Positions 9,651-20,300 of a stretch of DNA of 64,000 nt are shown in pieces. Every line of letters begins with the position of its first letter. Position 1 is the stretch's first letter. Both the position numbers and the translations under genes were made by a program. Origin of the DNA: Ascarosepion bandense (taxonomy: Eukaryota; Mollusca; Cephalopoda; Sepiida; Sepiidae); contig JBBBDQ010001186.1 in assembly GCA_037127315.1 (NCBI GenBank), positions 3,832,501 to 3,896,500 on the forward strand, given 5' to 3'. Below the pieces are notes generated by a model. That model was given only the letters and a program-made list of their open reading frames with translations, was not told the DNA's origin and made no database searches.

Positions 9651-10330
9651 CTTTAAGAAAACTGAATGCATGGTCATCAGCAAAAGGTGCAACCCAAAAT
9701 GTCAAATACAGGCGGGGGATACCAGAATAAAGCAGGTGCAAAAATTTAAATATCTAGGAAGTGTTCTAACAGGAGATGGAAAGTGAGACACAGAGATCAG
9801 AAGGCGAATTGGCATGGCAAAGGGCGCGTTCCAGAAGCTGAGAAACACACAGGAAAATTTCACTATAAACAAAGAAAGAGTGCTGGATTGCTATGTGATG
9901 TCAGTTCTTCAATACGGTAGTGAGTGCTGGAACAATATCATTGAAGATGAGGACAAAACTGGAAGCAGCGGAAATGTGGTTCTACAGAAGGATGCTGCGG
10001 ATATCGTGGACTGGGCATGCAAGCAACGATGAGGTGTTGGAAAGAATGGCAACCAAAAGGAAATTAATACCGAGCATCAGGAAGAGACAACTGAAGTTCT
10101 TGGTACACGCAGTGAGGAAGGAGAGTTTGGAGAACCTGATACTGACTGTCCAGGTAGAGGGAAAGAGAGACAAAGGAAGGCAGCGGATAACATATTTGCA
10201 GGGCCTGGTCGGGTGGATGACGGAACGGGGGTTACCAGGAGTAACAGGAACAAACATGCTGAGGGCCACAAGGGATAGGGAGACGTGGAGGGCCATGATC
10301 GCCTCCGTCCTGAAGGGACAGGGCACATAG
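9651..10330 (+). pseudogene. LINE ORF2 C-terminal region
   Basis: Across three frames, translation reads KCNPKCQIQ-like, KFKYLGSVLTGDGK, EIRRRIGMAKGAFQKL, VLQYGSECW, then EMWFYRRMLRISWTGHAS, KFLVHAVRKESLENLILT and RDRETWRAMIASVLKGQGT before a stop at 10,328. This C-terminal block recurs in truncated copies at 15,785, 44,785, 54,772 and 58,358, which confirms the family. A stop at 9,786 and frameshifts break the frame. Confidence 0.85.
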
Positions 10331-10357
10331 AAGAAGAAGAAGAAGAAGAAGAAGAAG

Positions 10358-11222
10358 AATGCTTCCAAAATGAAGCTGCTATCTGTTAATCATCACAGAC
10401 AATTGCTCCTACCCACCCCATTAGCATGGACCAAGCTAGCCTCCCTGAAAGCAAAACACTGTGTCTCCTTGGCCTAACCCTCTCAGCAAACCTCAAGTGG
10501 AATGACTATATCAAATCCATAGCTAAATCCGCTGCTAAGAAGGTTGTTTTACTGTGTAGAGCTAGCAAGTTTCTCCCGACTGAATCCATCACGCACATAT
10601 ATAAATCTACCATCTGCTCGTGTATTGAATACTGCTACCACATCTGGTCGGGTGTCACTGCTATTCAACTCGGGGTTCTTGACAAAATCTAACAGAGAAT
10701 TTGTAAAGTGATCGATCCCGACTTGGCAGCTCAGCTACAGTTACTCTCTCACCGGCATGATGTGGCTTCCCTGTGTCTCTTCTACAAAAACTTTCATTTC
10801 TTCTGTTCCAATGATTTTAGCTGACTGTTGGCTCCTATGTAAGAATTTACTCGAACTACTAGACTAGCAACTAGGTCCCACTCTTTTACAGTGAAACCAA
10901 TCAAATGTAACCGCAATTTCTACTCTAATAGCTTCTTTTCTCGCACTTCCATTCCATATACTTTCTTCCTCGACAGCTACAATCTCCAAGAATTTAAATT
11001 TAACGTCAATAGTCATCTCCTATCCCACTCACTCGAATCTTTTCTCTCGTGCTCTTTTCTCCATCCACTCCATTCCCATTACACCAGTATTCTCAGCCTT
11101 CTATTAACCACTGCCTGACACCCCCTATAACCTGTCCCTCTTCCTTGTCACTTTCCTTCTATGTAACCCCCTGCGCACCAGTGGCAGTAAAACTGCCTTG
11201 CTTGTGGTGAAATGATAAAAAA
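10358..11222 (+). mobile_element. CR1/Jockey-like LINE, 3' end (interrupted by the RTE-like LINE)
   Basis: Coding fragments read SLPESKTLCLLGLTLSANLK, SITHIYKSTICSCIEYCYHI, then VASLCLFYKNFH, RLATRSHSFTVKPIKC and FYSNSFFSRTS, the conserved C-terminus of a CR1/Jockey-group ORF2. The untranslated tail (ATGTAACCCCCTGCGCACC ... GTGGTGAAATGATAAAAA) is shared with all other copies here. Several stops are present. The matching 5' side ends at 7,658, next to the target duplication, so the RTE-like element landed in or at the edge of this copy. Confidence 0.85.
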
Positions 11223-11505
11223 TAACAATCGGGAAAAAGGGTTTAGATAATTTGACACTCACAGGATATTATGGAGGTAAGAAAGACAGGGAAACACAGA
11301 GAAACCTAGGTGACAAACATGTGTAAATAGATGACAGAGCAGTATTCCATGCACGGGCGGATTAGCGGCTATCGGCACAGAAAGCAGGACAGAAGTGCAA
11401 GTATGAAAAACCCAATACGGAGGCATATGAACTTTCTGATGTTATCGCCACTTGACTTATACACGATACTTTTGCTGTCAGAAAAAGAAACGGATCTCGA
11501 TATGT
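11223..11505. other. No feature recognised
   Basis: Mixed unique-looking sequence. Confidence 0.5.
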
Positions 11506-11521
11506 GAAGTCACAAGTTTAT

Positions 11522-11565
11522 TCACCTGAAGAGAATCAACTTTAGACTCGAAACACGTGTAGCGA
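11522..11565 (+). ncRNA. Second hammerhead-like motif (PLE terminal repeat)
   Basis: In order: UCAC, CUGAAGA, stem II GAAUC with GACUC (four of five pairs), GAAA, then self-complementary ACACGUGU as stem III, cleavage-site A, and GCGA that re-pairs with three of four bases of UCAC. Stem III has no loop, so folding would favour a dimer, as proposed for minimal PLE hammerheads. It is weaker than the motif at 997-1061. Confidence 0.5.
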
Positions 11566-11717
11566 CAAAAATACCATTATGGACACTTAATACAAAAAGC
11601 AATTAATATTAATAATAATAACAACAATCAATATACACTTTAAACAAAACCTTCACGGTTTCTTGCTCTTTTTTCTTCTGTACCAATTTATCTCGTTGTA
11701 ACAACCCCTATTTCTGC

Positions 11718-11721
<4 letters not shown>

Positions 11722-11754
<33 letters not shown>
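11722..11754. repeat. (AT)n microsatellite
   Basis: About 32 bp of AT dinucleotide. Confidence 0.95.
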
Positions 11755-11758
<4 letters not shown>

Positions 11759-11770
11759 CAGGTGAGGTTT

Positions 11771-12140
11771 CAACTGTTTTATGTATATGGCTTCGAGTAT
11801 TTTTAGTTTTTGGCTATTGTTTTCTGTTTAAGTATGGTTGTGTTTTCGACGAGGATTTCACGGAATTGCGTATGTGGGCCTGGTATGTTAGTCACACTAC
11901 AAACTCGCTCTCACAACGTTTGACACTACATTTAAACGATAATTTTAACATCTTTAGACATCTAAAACAACTTACCAGGCCACATACACAATTCCGTGAA
12001 ATCCTCGTCGAAAACACAACCATACTTAAACATGAAAACAATAAATAAAAACTAAAAATTCTCGAAGCTATATACATAAAACAGTTGATATCTAACGTGA
12101 ACAAAATTAACAATGAAATCTCCACAAACATTCTCAAACA

Positions 12141-12142
<2 letters not shown>
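11771..12142 (+). pseudogene. PLE GIY-YIG fragment with an inverted duplicate of itself
   Basis: Plus-strand translation from about 11,885 gives WYVSHTTNSLSQRLTLHL, RPHTQFREILVENTTILK, then KLKILEAIYIKQL and a C-terminal INNEISTNILKHL. This is the C-terminal half of a GIY-YIG nuclease of a PLE, a different lineage from the element at 0.9-2.8 kb. A stop follows ENNK at 12,048. The segment 11,771-11,885 is the reverse complement of 11,975-12,092 (for example TTTTCGACGAGGATTTCACG against CGTGAAATCCTCGTCGAAAA). The GIY catalytic start is missing. Confidence 0.7.

Positions 12143-12189
<47 letters not shown>
12143..12189. repeat. (AT)n microsatellite
   Basis: About 46 bp of AT dinucleotide. Confidence 0.97.
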
Positions 12190-12191
<2 letters not shown>

Positions 12192-13035
12192 TTGCTAGTA
12201 ACATTTCTTTCAAGTATCTTTCGTTGAATTTTTTTTTAATCGTATCACCCCCGAGCAAGGCGGTAACGCCACTGATGTGCAGGGGGCTACGTAATAGTGA
12301 AAAGATTGGAAAAGAGAAAGCCGGAAACCACAGCCTAAACAGGGAACAAGGGATGAGCCTCTTAACCTGTTCAATAGACGTGGGTGGAGTGTGAACCGGG
12401 CGATAGATAGACCTATCTACTCCAATTGGGAAAAAAAAACAAAGTGAGAAAATTGGAAAAGAGAAAGCCGGAAACCACATCCTAAACAGGGAACAAGGGA
12501 TGAGCCTCTTAACCTGTTCAATAGACGTGGGTGGAGTGTGAACCGGGCAATAGATAGACCTATCTACTCCAATTGGGGAAGAAAAAAAACAAAGTGAGAA
12601 AATTGGAAAAGAGAAAGCCGGAAACCACATCCTAAACAGGGAACAAGGGATGAGCCTCTTAACCTGTTCAATAGACGTGGGTGGAGTGTGAACCGGGCGA
12701 TAGATAGACCTATCTACTCCAATTGGGAAAAAAAACAAAGTGAAAAAATTGGAAAAGAGAAAGTCGGAAACCACATCCTAAACCGGGAACAAGGGATGAG
12801 CCTCTTAACCTGTTCAATAGAATACAGCCGACAAGGAAGACTTTATTTCTATTCCTTTTTTCAACATTCTCACATTTTTCCGTATAAAGATCAGGAATGT
12901 CAAAATTTTTTCCATAATATCTTTCCAAACAATTTCATCTACTTCTCTGGCCATTTTCAATGTTGTGATATCTCCGCTGTTGTTATTTTATTCTCATATT
13001 TTGCGTTGTTTTTTTTTTTTAAAGGAGCGTTTATT
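12190..13035 (-). repeat. Dispersed repeat (inverted partner of 6,280-6,582), split by an insert
   Basis: 12,190-12,218 and 12,827-13,035 together are the reverse complement of 6,300-6,575. The break falls inside CGTTGAA/TACAGCCGAC. The insert occupies about 12,219-12,826. Confidence 0.75.
12219..12826 (-). mobile_element. LINE-tailed retroposon made of ~147-bp tandem units
   Basis: On the minus strand the insert has about 3.7 tandem units (each from GTCTATTGAACAGG through TAGGATGTGGTTTCCGG to the GTAGATAGGTC region), then the CR1/Jockey LINE tail (GTAGCCCCCTGCACATCAG ... GGTGATACGATT) and a run of A. Unit lengths are 147, 150 and 147. One minus-strand frame stays open through all units for 210 codons, because lengths are multiples of three. 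Each unit gives a conserved peptide block with IGVDRSIYRPVHTPPTSIEQ and WFPAFSFPIFSL. The LINE tail and A-run suggest mobilisation in trans by the LINE. Confidence 0.7.
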
Positions 13036-13640
13036 CCAAACCGAACCCGTTATTTTCGCTTCTTCCTTACCCCGGCTAAATTGACTACCCTCTATAGCTT
13101 TGACTGAAGAAATGTGTATATCAACAACACTGAATCTAAAATCGTTGGGGTGTACTCTGAACATCTTCACCCCGAAAAAAAATGCTTTCAATAGAAACAA
13201 AACCTAGCGTGATGACTTTGTCCGTGTACTCCACAGGGAGTTTACAGACTCGACATGCAGAAAGTGTCACAAACGAATTATCATTAATAAGGTTATGTAG
13301 AGAACACCTACAAAGTGAAACAGAATGTGATATCATTATGTTCCAAAGCTAATTTCTATCAAAGTAGTCAGCCCACAAAAAAATTCGTCTTTAGGAAAGA
13401 AGAGAGATTGTAAATCATATTATAAAGACAGCAAGTTAGCCTAATGGGAATATAATATATTCAGAAACAATTGCGTAGGAACATTGATACAATAAGAATT
13501 TCTGAATCTAGAACAAAGCGAAGGGTGTTCTAGAAAATAAAGAGAATGGAATTCCCTGTGTTTCGAATCAAGTCCGACTAAAACATCCAAAACAGAAACA
13601 CTGCATTTCAAAATATATATTAAAGAATGAAAAGCGGATC
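13036..13640. other. No gene recognised
   Basis: Mixed sequence. A 66-codon minus-strand frame (13,136-13,336) has a CRVC pair, but nothing else supports a domain. Confidence 0.4.
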
Positions 13641-13644
13641 TGAC

Positions 13645-13693
<49 letters not shown>

Positions 13694-13800
13694 GAGAGTG
13701 AGAAAGAGAGAGAGAAACAGACAGACAGAACTACAGACATAGAGAGGGAGTGTGTGTTTGCTGTGTGTGTGAGAGAGAGAGAGAGAAACGCGTAGGAATG
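13645..13800. repeat. (AT)n then (GA)n/(GT)n low-complexity DNA
   Basis: AT dinucleotide to about 13,690, then GA-rich and GT-rich simple sequence. Confidence 0.95.
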
Positions 13801-13880
13801 TTTTTCTCCAAGACCTATAAGAATCAGGTTTATCCTCTATGGGTTTCAACAGAAGTGGCAACGAACTTTATATAGTTAAG

Positions 13881-13883
<3 letters not shown>

Positions 13884-13940
<57 letters not shown>

Positions 13941-14066
13941 TCCGAAAAGTGTTAAAAGTTTCTCGGCCAGATCTATTTTCAAAAATCTGTCCGACTATCA
14001 AGACATCACAATGTTTTAGGGAAGGCCTTCTTCATCCAGCCTAGAATTTTACAACATACGCTTGTA

Positions 14067-14110
<44 letters not shown>
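13884..14110 (-). repeat. PLE-end-like segment between two (AT)n tracts
   Basis: AT tracts at 13,884-13,937 and 14,071-14,110 flank 130 bp. On the minus strand this reads CTGGATGAAGAAGGCC ... TCTGGCCGAGAAAC, resembling the terminal signature of PLEs with self-complementary GGCC blocks. The core differs from a true hammerhead. Confidence 0.45.
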
Positions 14111-14111
<1 letters not shown>

Positions 14112-14463
14112 TACAAGCCATAATTATTACCCACCCCAGTATTTAAAAAAAACTGATGTATTTCATACTATTTTTAATATTTATTGCCAAGGGAATAATT
14201 GTAAATGAAAATAGAATGGTTCTTTTGTTAATATAAGATGTGCATCAAATGAATTTATAAATATTTAATAACTACCTACATTGCAGTTTCATCAATGAAA
14301 GAATGAAGAAAATCTTGGGTGATTTGGACAAGTTCATATACGCTTCCTTGCCTTGTAACATTCTGCAAAGTTATAATAAAAAAAAGAAATTATATCCTAA
14401 AAATAGTATGAAAATCATCATTTCTTTTAAAAAACTAGGGTGGTCTAATAACTATGGTCGTAA

Positions 14464-14466
<3 letters not shown>
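14111..14466. other. AT-rich sequence, nothing recognised
   Basis: No supported gene. Confidence 0.5.

Positions 14467-14508
<42 letters not shown>
14467..14508. repeat. (AT)n microsatellite
   Basis: About 42 bp. Confidence 0.97.
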
Positions 14509-14510
<2 letters not shown>

Positions 14511-14514
14511 AACG

Positions 14515-14632
14515 ATGAAAATAATTGCAATGTTCAAAAAATTTAATTTTAAACAAGGCTCAGTATAAATATAGACCAATGAATATATATTATTAATAAT
14601 TACGTTAGAACATGTCACATATTCTGACGTAA
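14515..14632 (+). repeat. Dispersed repeat shared with 5,098-5,205
   Basis: Second copy: AATAATTGCAATGTTCAAAA, GGCTCAGTATAAATATAGA and CAATGAATATAT. In both places it sits near a large (AT)n tract. Confidence 0.6.
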
Positions 14633-14638
14633 TAATTA

Positions 14639-14639
<1 letters not shown>

Positions 14640-14683
<44 letters not shown>

Positions 14684-14684
14684 G

Positions 14685-14731
<47 letters not shown>
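14640..14731. repeat. (GATA)n microsatellite
   Basis: About 23 tetranucleotide units with one GAGA interruption. Confidence 0.98.
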
Positions 14732-14732
<1 letters not shown>

Positions 14733-15780
14733 GTTAATTTGTATAAAATTATACACAATATGACACATGGCCAAAAAAGTGCGGTAGGTAGAGGGTGGTC
14801 TTCCATAACTATCTTATACCTAGCTAAATACTTTCAAGACCCTATCACTCATTAACAATTTGCGCATTCACTACAAGAACCCATCCATCACGTCCCAATC
14901 CTTCACGCACCACAATACCACATATTTACAAGGTGCACCTAAAAAAGGGGAAACACACCCACGACGTAAAAACTTGCTAATATATACAATAATTACAAAA
15001 ATATATCTAAAAGATTTAATGATAATGAAATGAAAAAGGGGAAGGGGATTAAATACCCTAAACAAAACAAAAATATAACAAAATATTCAAAATAAATAAA
15101 CATATTTCTTATAATTTCATTAATTTACGTGGAGCGGGAGTACGGGATGTAAAAAAAAATATTTTTACCAACATTTTTTTAAAATAATAATTTCAAAAAT
15201 AATTTAATTCATTTATGAATAAGTCCTGAAAGTTTCTTTAAAATCCGACTCTTATTTGATTTTTGCAAAAATTTCCAAATAAATGTTTGTCACAAAAAAA
15301 CAACTGAGTTATGTAATATTACGTTCTCCATTGCCAACTCTCGAAATGGTTTGGCTACCCACAAACTAAAATCAAAACAAGATTCTCTGCAAAAATTTCG
15401 AACGTATTAGAAGGGATTCAAAAAATTCAAAAAATACTTTGATCTTTCCTCTTAAGGATAACATTGTCATCATACGATATATATTGTTTGTTTATTCGTT
15501 TTGTTTTGTTTTTCGATTGATGATAACCAGTAGGTATCACTGCAGTATGTTGTTCGTTTATCTCTGAATATCATGCGGTCTCTTCTGAAACCCTAACCCC
15601 AGCCACTTAATAATAGGTTAATAGTTATATTTTATGTGTACATCAGAAATACCGGTCTTCCTACTGCCATTTGTTTACTGTTACGAAACAGACCAATTTG
15701 ATCAGCTGTCTGGCACAGAAGGTACAAGAGGCAAACCAGCGCAAAACCAGAGGCAAAAATGCTAGCATCGCACAGATACG
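14732..15780. other. AT-rich intergenic DNA, nothing recognised
   Basis: About 1 kb with no recognised gene or repeat on either strand. Confidence 0.5.
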
Positions 15781-15784
15781 TGAT

Positions 15785-16245
15785 CAATGCTTCTTCTTCT
15801 ATGTGCTCTGTCCTTTCAGGACGTAGGCGAGCATGGCTTTCCACGTCTCCCTATACCTGGCGGCTCTTAGCACGCCTTCTCCTGTTACACCATGCAATCC
15901 TCGTCCCGTCATCCACCTGATCAGGTCCTTCAAATATGTTATCCGTTGCTTTCCTCTGTCTCATTTTCCCTCTATCTGACCTGTTAGAATCAGGTTCTCC
16001 AAGCCTTCTTCTCTCATTGCATGTCCCAGAAACTTCAGCTGTCTCTTCCTGATGATCAGTATTAATTTCCTTTTCGTTTCCATCATTTCTAAGAACTTAT
16101 CATTGCTCACATGCTCGATCCATGATATTCACAGCATCCTTCTGTAGAACCAACTTTCAGTTACTTGGAGTTTTTCCTGCATCTTTGATGATATTGTCCA
16201 ACATTCACTGTCATATTGAAGAACCGACATCACATAGCAATCCAG
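15785..16245 (-). mobile_element. RTE-like LINE, 3' end (truncated)
   Basis: Begins with inverted GAA repeats (TTCTTCTTCT) and the inverted stop region CTGTCCTTTCAGGACGTAGG. It is the reverse complement of the LINE C-terminal block (RDRETW, KEGLENLILT, FYRRML regions) seen at 9,950-10,330. It is truncated at its 5' side near 16,245 and contains frame breaks. Confidence 0.88.
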
Positions 16246-16504
16246 TACTCTCACACAAACAGGGTGATCAGTGTTACAAAAGGCATAAATTATTTATGAA
16301 ACGAGGCATTAAATCTTTACATGCCTAAATAATTATATGGCGCGTCTTACCCCTTGTAGTGGATATTTAAAGAAACAAAGAGATGGTGAAAGAAATTTTC
16401 TGAATGTCTGTTACAACACTGCCCTGATGGGTTGATGTGCCTGCTGGATTTTGACGTTCACAATACGTAGAAAAAGAACCAAAACAATGTGACTAAAAAT
16501 AACA

Positions 16505-17045
16505 GAATTATGAATTTACACGAGCTGCTGGATTAGCAACTAGGTCCCATCCTTTTACAGTAAAATCGATAAAGTGCAACCACAATTTATACTCTAACAG
16601 CTTCTTTTCACGCACTTCACACCTGTGGAATTCCCTTCCATATACTTGCTTCCCCGACAGCTACAATCTCCAGAAATTTAAATATAAGGTCAATAGACAT
16701 CTTCTATCTTACTAACTTGCATCCATTCTCTCAAGCTCTTTTTTCATCTACTTCACGCCCATCCTCGGTATTCTCCTTCGTCTATTACGGTCCTCCTGAC
16801 ATTTCCTATAACTCATCTCTTAACCACTTGACTCTGGTTCTTTCACCACCCCGTATATCCTTTCCATTCTCTCCACCTTTGCAACTGTCATCACACCTGT
16901 ATTCCCATCCTTCTCTTGCTCCTTTCTAACTGGTTCGTCTTCCTCTTCACGCTCTTCTACTTAATCGTTTTACTCTTATGTAGCCCCCTGCACATCAGTG
17001 GCATTACCGCATTACTCGGGGTGACACGATTAAAAAATTAACAAT
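16505..17045 (+). mobile_element. CR1/Jockey-like LINE, 3' end
   Basis: Matches the C-terminal block (RLATRSHPFTV-like, CFPDSYNLQKF-like, then a stop) and the family tail ATGTAGCCCCCTGCACATCA ... GGGGTGACACGATTAAAAA. Frame-broken and 5' truncated. Confidence 0.87.
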
Positions 17046-17157
17046 TAAAAAAAAATCTTTCTCATCACTTTCCTCTATGTAACCCCCTGCGCAACAGTGG
17101 CAGTCGAATGCCTTGCTTGGGGTGAGATGATTAATATATATATATATATATATATAT
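17046..17157 (+). mobile_element. Second CR1/Jockey-like LINE tail, ending in (AT)n
   Basis: TCTATGTAACCCCCTGCGCA ... GGGGTGAGATGATTAATATA repeats the LINE tail directly after the previous copy. The terminal A-run has become an (AT)n tract of about 24 bp. Confidence 0.8.
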
Positions 17158-17309
17158 AATGAGGTAAGCAGGATTTTAAAATTTCAAAACAGTACAGTAT
17201 CGAAGGAAAAAAGAACAAGGGAAAGCGACGAGTAAGAAAGTTGAATACTTTGATCAAATGAATGGAGGGAGAAGCATTACAAACACGAAGAGACTAATAT
17301 AAAAGAGAA
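17158..17309. other. Left flank of satellite A
   Basis: Short mixed sequence. I find no similar sequence on the left of satellite B. Confidence 0.5.
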
Positions 17310-20300
17310 AGTATTGCTGAGAGAAACCAAAAGATAGAAAGTGTGGAAAGAACACTTGCGGAAATTATTTCTGAGAGCAACGGATGATAGAAAGCATAAA
17401 AAGAAGACTAGAGAAAACAATTTATTAGAGGAACAAAATTGGAACGTGTGGACAGGAGACTAACGGAAGGTATTGCTGGGAGGAACGGAAGATAGAAAGT
17501 GTGAACAAGAAGACTTGCAGAGAGTATTGCTAAGACTTTGTTAAGCCAACTTTGAATGCCTTTGCTCAAAAAAAAGAAAAATGTTCTTTGGATGCAAACG
17601 AGGTCGCAAATGAGGAATACAAATTGCGGAAAGTATTGCCTAGACCAGCGAAAGATAGAAAGTGTGGAAAAGAGGCTTTTGGAAAGTATTGCTTGGACCA
17701 GTGAAAGATAGAAAGTGTGGAAAAGAGGCTTTCGGAAAGTATTGCTTAGATCAGCGAAAGATAGAAAGTGTGGAAAATAGGCTTTTGGAAAGTATTGCTT
17801 AGATCAGCGAAAGATAGAAAGTGTGCAAAAGAGGCTTCCGGAAAGTATTGCTTAGACCTGCGAAAGATAGAAAGTGTGGAAAAGAGGCTTTCGGAAAGTA
17901 TTGCTTAGATCAGCGAAAGATAGAAAGTGTGGAAAAGAGGCTTTCGGAAAGTATTGCTTAGATGAGCGAAAGATAGAAAGTGTGGAAAAGAGGCTTTCGG
18001 AAAGTATTGCTTAGATCAGCGAAAGATAGAAAGTGTGGAAAAGAGGCTTTCGGAAAGTATTGCTTAGACCAGCGAAAGATAGAAAATGTGGAAAAAAGGC
18101 TTTCGGAAAGTATTGCTTAGAACAGTGAAAGATAGAAAGTGTGGAAAATAGTCTTTCGGAAAGTATTGCTTGGACCAGCGAAAGATAGAAAGTGTGCAAA
18201 AGAGGCTTTTGGAAAGTATTGCTTGGACCAGCGAAAGATAGAAAGTGTGGAAAATAGGCTTTCGGAAAGTATTGCTTAGACCAGCGAAAGATAGAAAGTG
18301 TGGAAAAGTGGCTTTCGGAAAGTATTGCTTAGATCAGCGAAAGATAGAAAGTGTGGAAACTAGGCTTTTGGAAATTATTGCTTAGACCAGTGAAAGATAG
18401 AAAGTGTGGAAAATAGGCTTTTGGAAAGTATTGCTTAGACCAGTGAAAGATAGAAAGTGTGGAAAATAGGCTTTTGGAAAGTATTGCTTAGACCAGCGAA
18501 AGATAGAAAGTGTGGAAAATAGGCTTTCGGAAAGTATTGCTTAGACCTGCGAAAGATAGAAAGTGTGGAAAAGAGGCTTCCGGAAAGTATTGCCTAGTGC
18601 AGCGAAAGATAGAAAGTGTCGAAAATAGGCTTCCGGAAAGTATTGCTTAGACCAGTGAAAGATAGAAAGTGTGGAAAAGAGGCTTTCGGGAAGTATTGCT
18701 TAGATCAGCGAAAGATAGAAAGTGTGGAAAATAGGCTTTTGGAAAGTATTGCTTAGATCAGCGAAAGATAGAAAGTGTGCAAAAGAGGCTTCCGGAAAGT
18801 ATTGCTTAGACCTGCGAAAGATAGAAAGTGTGGAAAAGAGGCTTTCGGAAAGTATTGCTTAGATCAGCGAAAGATAGAAAGTGTGGAAAAGAGGCTTTCG
18901 GAAAGTATTGCTTAGATCAGCGAAAGATAGAAAGTGTGGAAAAGAGGCTTTCGGAAAGTATTGCTTAGATCAGCGAAAGATAGAAAGTGTGCAAAAGAGG
19001 CTTTCGGAAAGTATTGCTTAGACCAGCGAAAGATAGAAAATGTGGAAAAAAGGCTTTCGGAAAGTATTGCTTAGAACAGTGAAAGATAGAAAGTGTGGAA
19101 AATAGGCTTTCGGAAAGTATTGCTTAGACCAGCGAAAGATAGAAAATGTGGAAAAAAGGCTTTCGGAAAGTATTGCTTAGAACAGTGAAAGATAGAAAGT
19201 GTGGAAAATAGGCTTTCGGAAAGTATTGCTTAGATCAGCGAAAGATAGAAAGTGTGGAAAAGAGGCTTTCGGAAAGAATTGTTTAGACCAGTGAAAGATA
19301 GAAATGTGGAAAATAGGCTTTTGGAAACTATTGCTTGGACCAGCGAAAGATAGAAAGTGTGGAAAATAGGCTTTCGGAAAGTATTGCTTGGACCAGCGAA
19401 AGATAGAAAGTGTGGAAAAGTGGCTTTCGGAAAGTATTGCTTAGATCAGCGAAAGATAGAAAGTGTGGAAACTAGGCTTTTGGAAAGTATTGCTTAGACC
19501 AGTGAAAGATAGAAAGTGTGGAAACTAGGCTTTCGGAAAATATTCCTAAGACCAGTGAAAGATAGAAAGTGTGGGAAATAGGCTTTTGGAAAGTATTGCT
19601 TAGACCAGTGAAAGATAGAAAGTGTGGAAAATAGGCTTTTGGAAAGTATTGCTTAGACCAGCGAAAGATAGAAAGTGTGGAAAATAGGCTTTCGGAAAGT
19701 ATTGCTTAGACCTGCGAAAGATAGAAAGTGTGGAAAAGAGGCTTCCGGAAAGTATTGCCTAGTCCAGCGAAAGATAGAAAGTGTCGAAAATAGGCTTCCG
19801 GAAAGTATTGCTTAGACCAGTGAAAGATAGAAAGTGTGGAAAAGAGGCTTTCGGGAAGTATTGCTTAGATCAGCGAAAGATAGAAAGTGTGGAAAATAGG
19901 CTTTTGGAAAGTATTGCTTAGATCAGCGAAAGATAGAAAGTGTGCAAAAGAGGCTTCCGGAAAGTATTGCTTAGACCTGCGAAAGATAGAAAGTGTGGAA
20001 AAGAGGCTTTCGGAAAGTATTGCTTAGATCAGCGAAAGATAGAAAGTGTGGAAAAGAGGCTTTCGGAAAGTATTGCTTATATCTGCGAAAGATAGAAAGT
20101 GTGGAAAAGAGGCTTTCGGAAAGTATTTCTTAGATCAGCGAAAGATAGAAAGTGTGCAAAAGAGGCTTTCGGAAAGTATTGCTTAGACCAACTTGAAAGA
20201 TAGAAAATGTGGAAAAAAGGCTTTCCAAAATGTGCTTAGACAAGTGAAAGATAGAAAGTGTGGAAAATAGGCTTTCGGAAAGTATTGCTTAGACCAGCGA

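Larger units (their letters stand above)
7659..10357 (+). mobile_element. RTE-like non-LTR retrotransposon (LINE) with inverted 5' end
   Basis: The insert is flanked by the identical 11-bp target duplication AATGCTTCCAA at 7,648-7,658 and 10,358-10,368. It encodes an APE-type endonuclease, reverse transcriptase and C-terminal region, and ends in (GAA)n, a microsatellite tail common in RTE-clade LINEs. The first ~74 bp (7,659-7,732) are a reversed copy of the endonuclease start at 7,811-7,884, separated by ~78 bp, as expected from twin-primed 5' inversion. The coding region carries stops and frameshifts. Clade assignment is from motif style, not alignment. Confidence 0.85.

Noticed and set aside
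13136..13336. 66-codon minus-strand frame with CRVC, considered as a zinc-finger start; plus-strand YSEHLHPEKKC resembling a THAP end
   Set aside because: Only one short motif each, wrong or missing partner cysteines and histidines, no second domain element.
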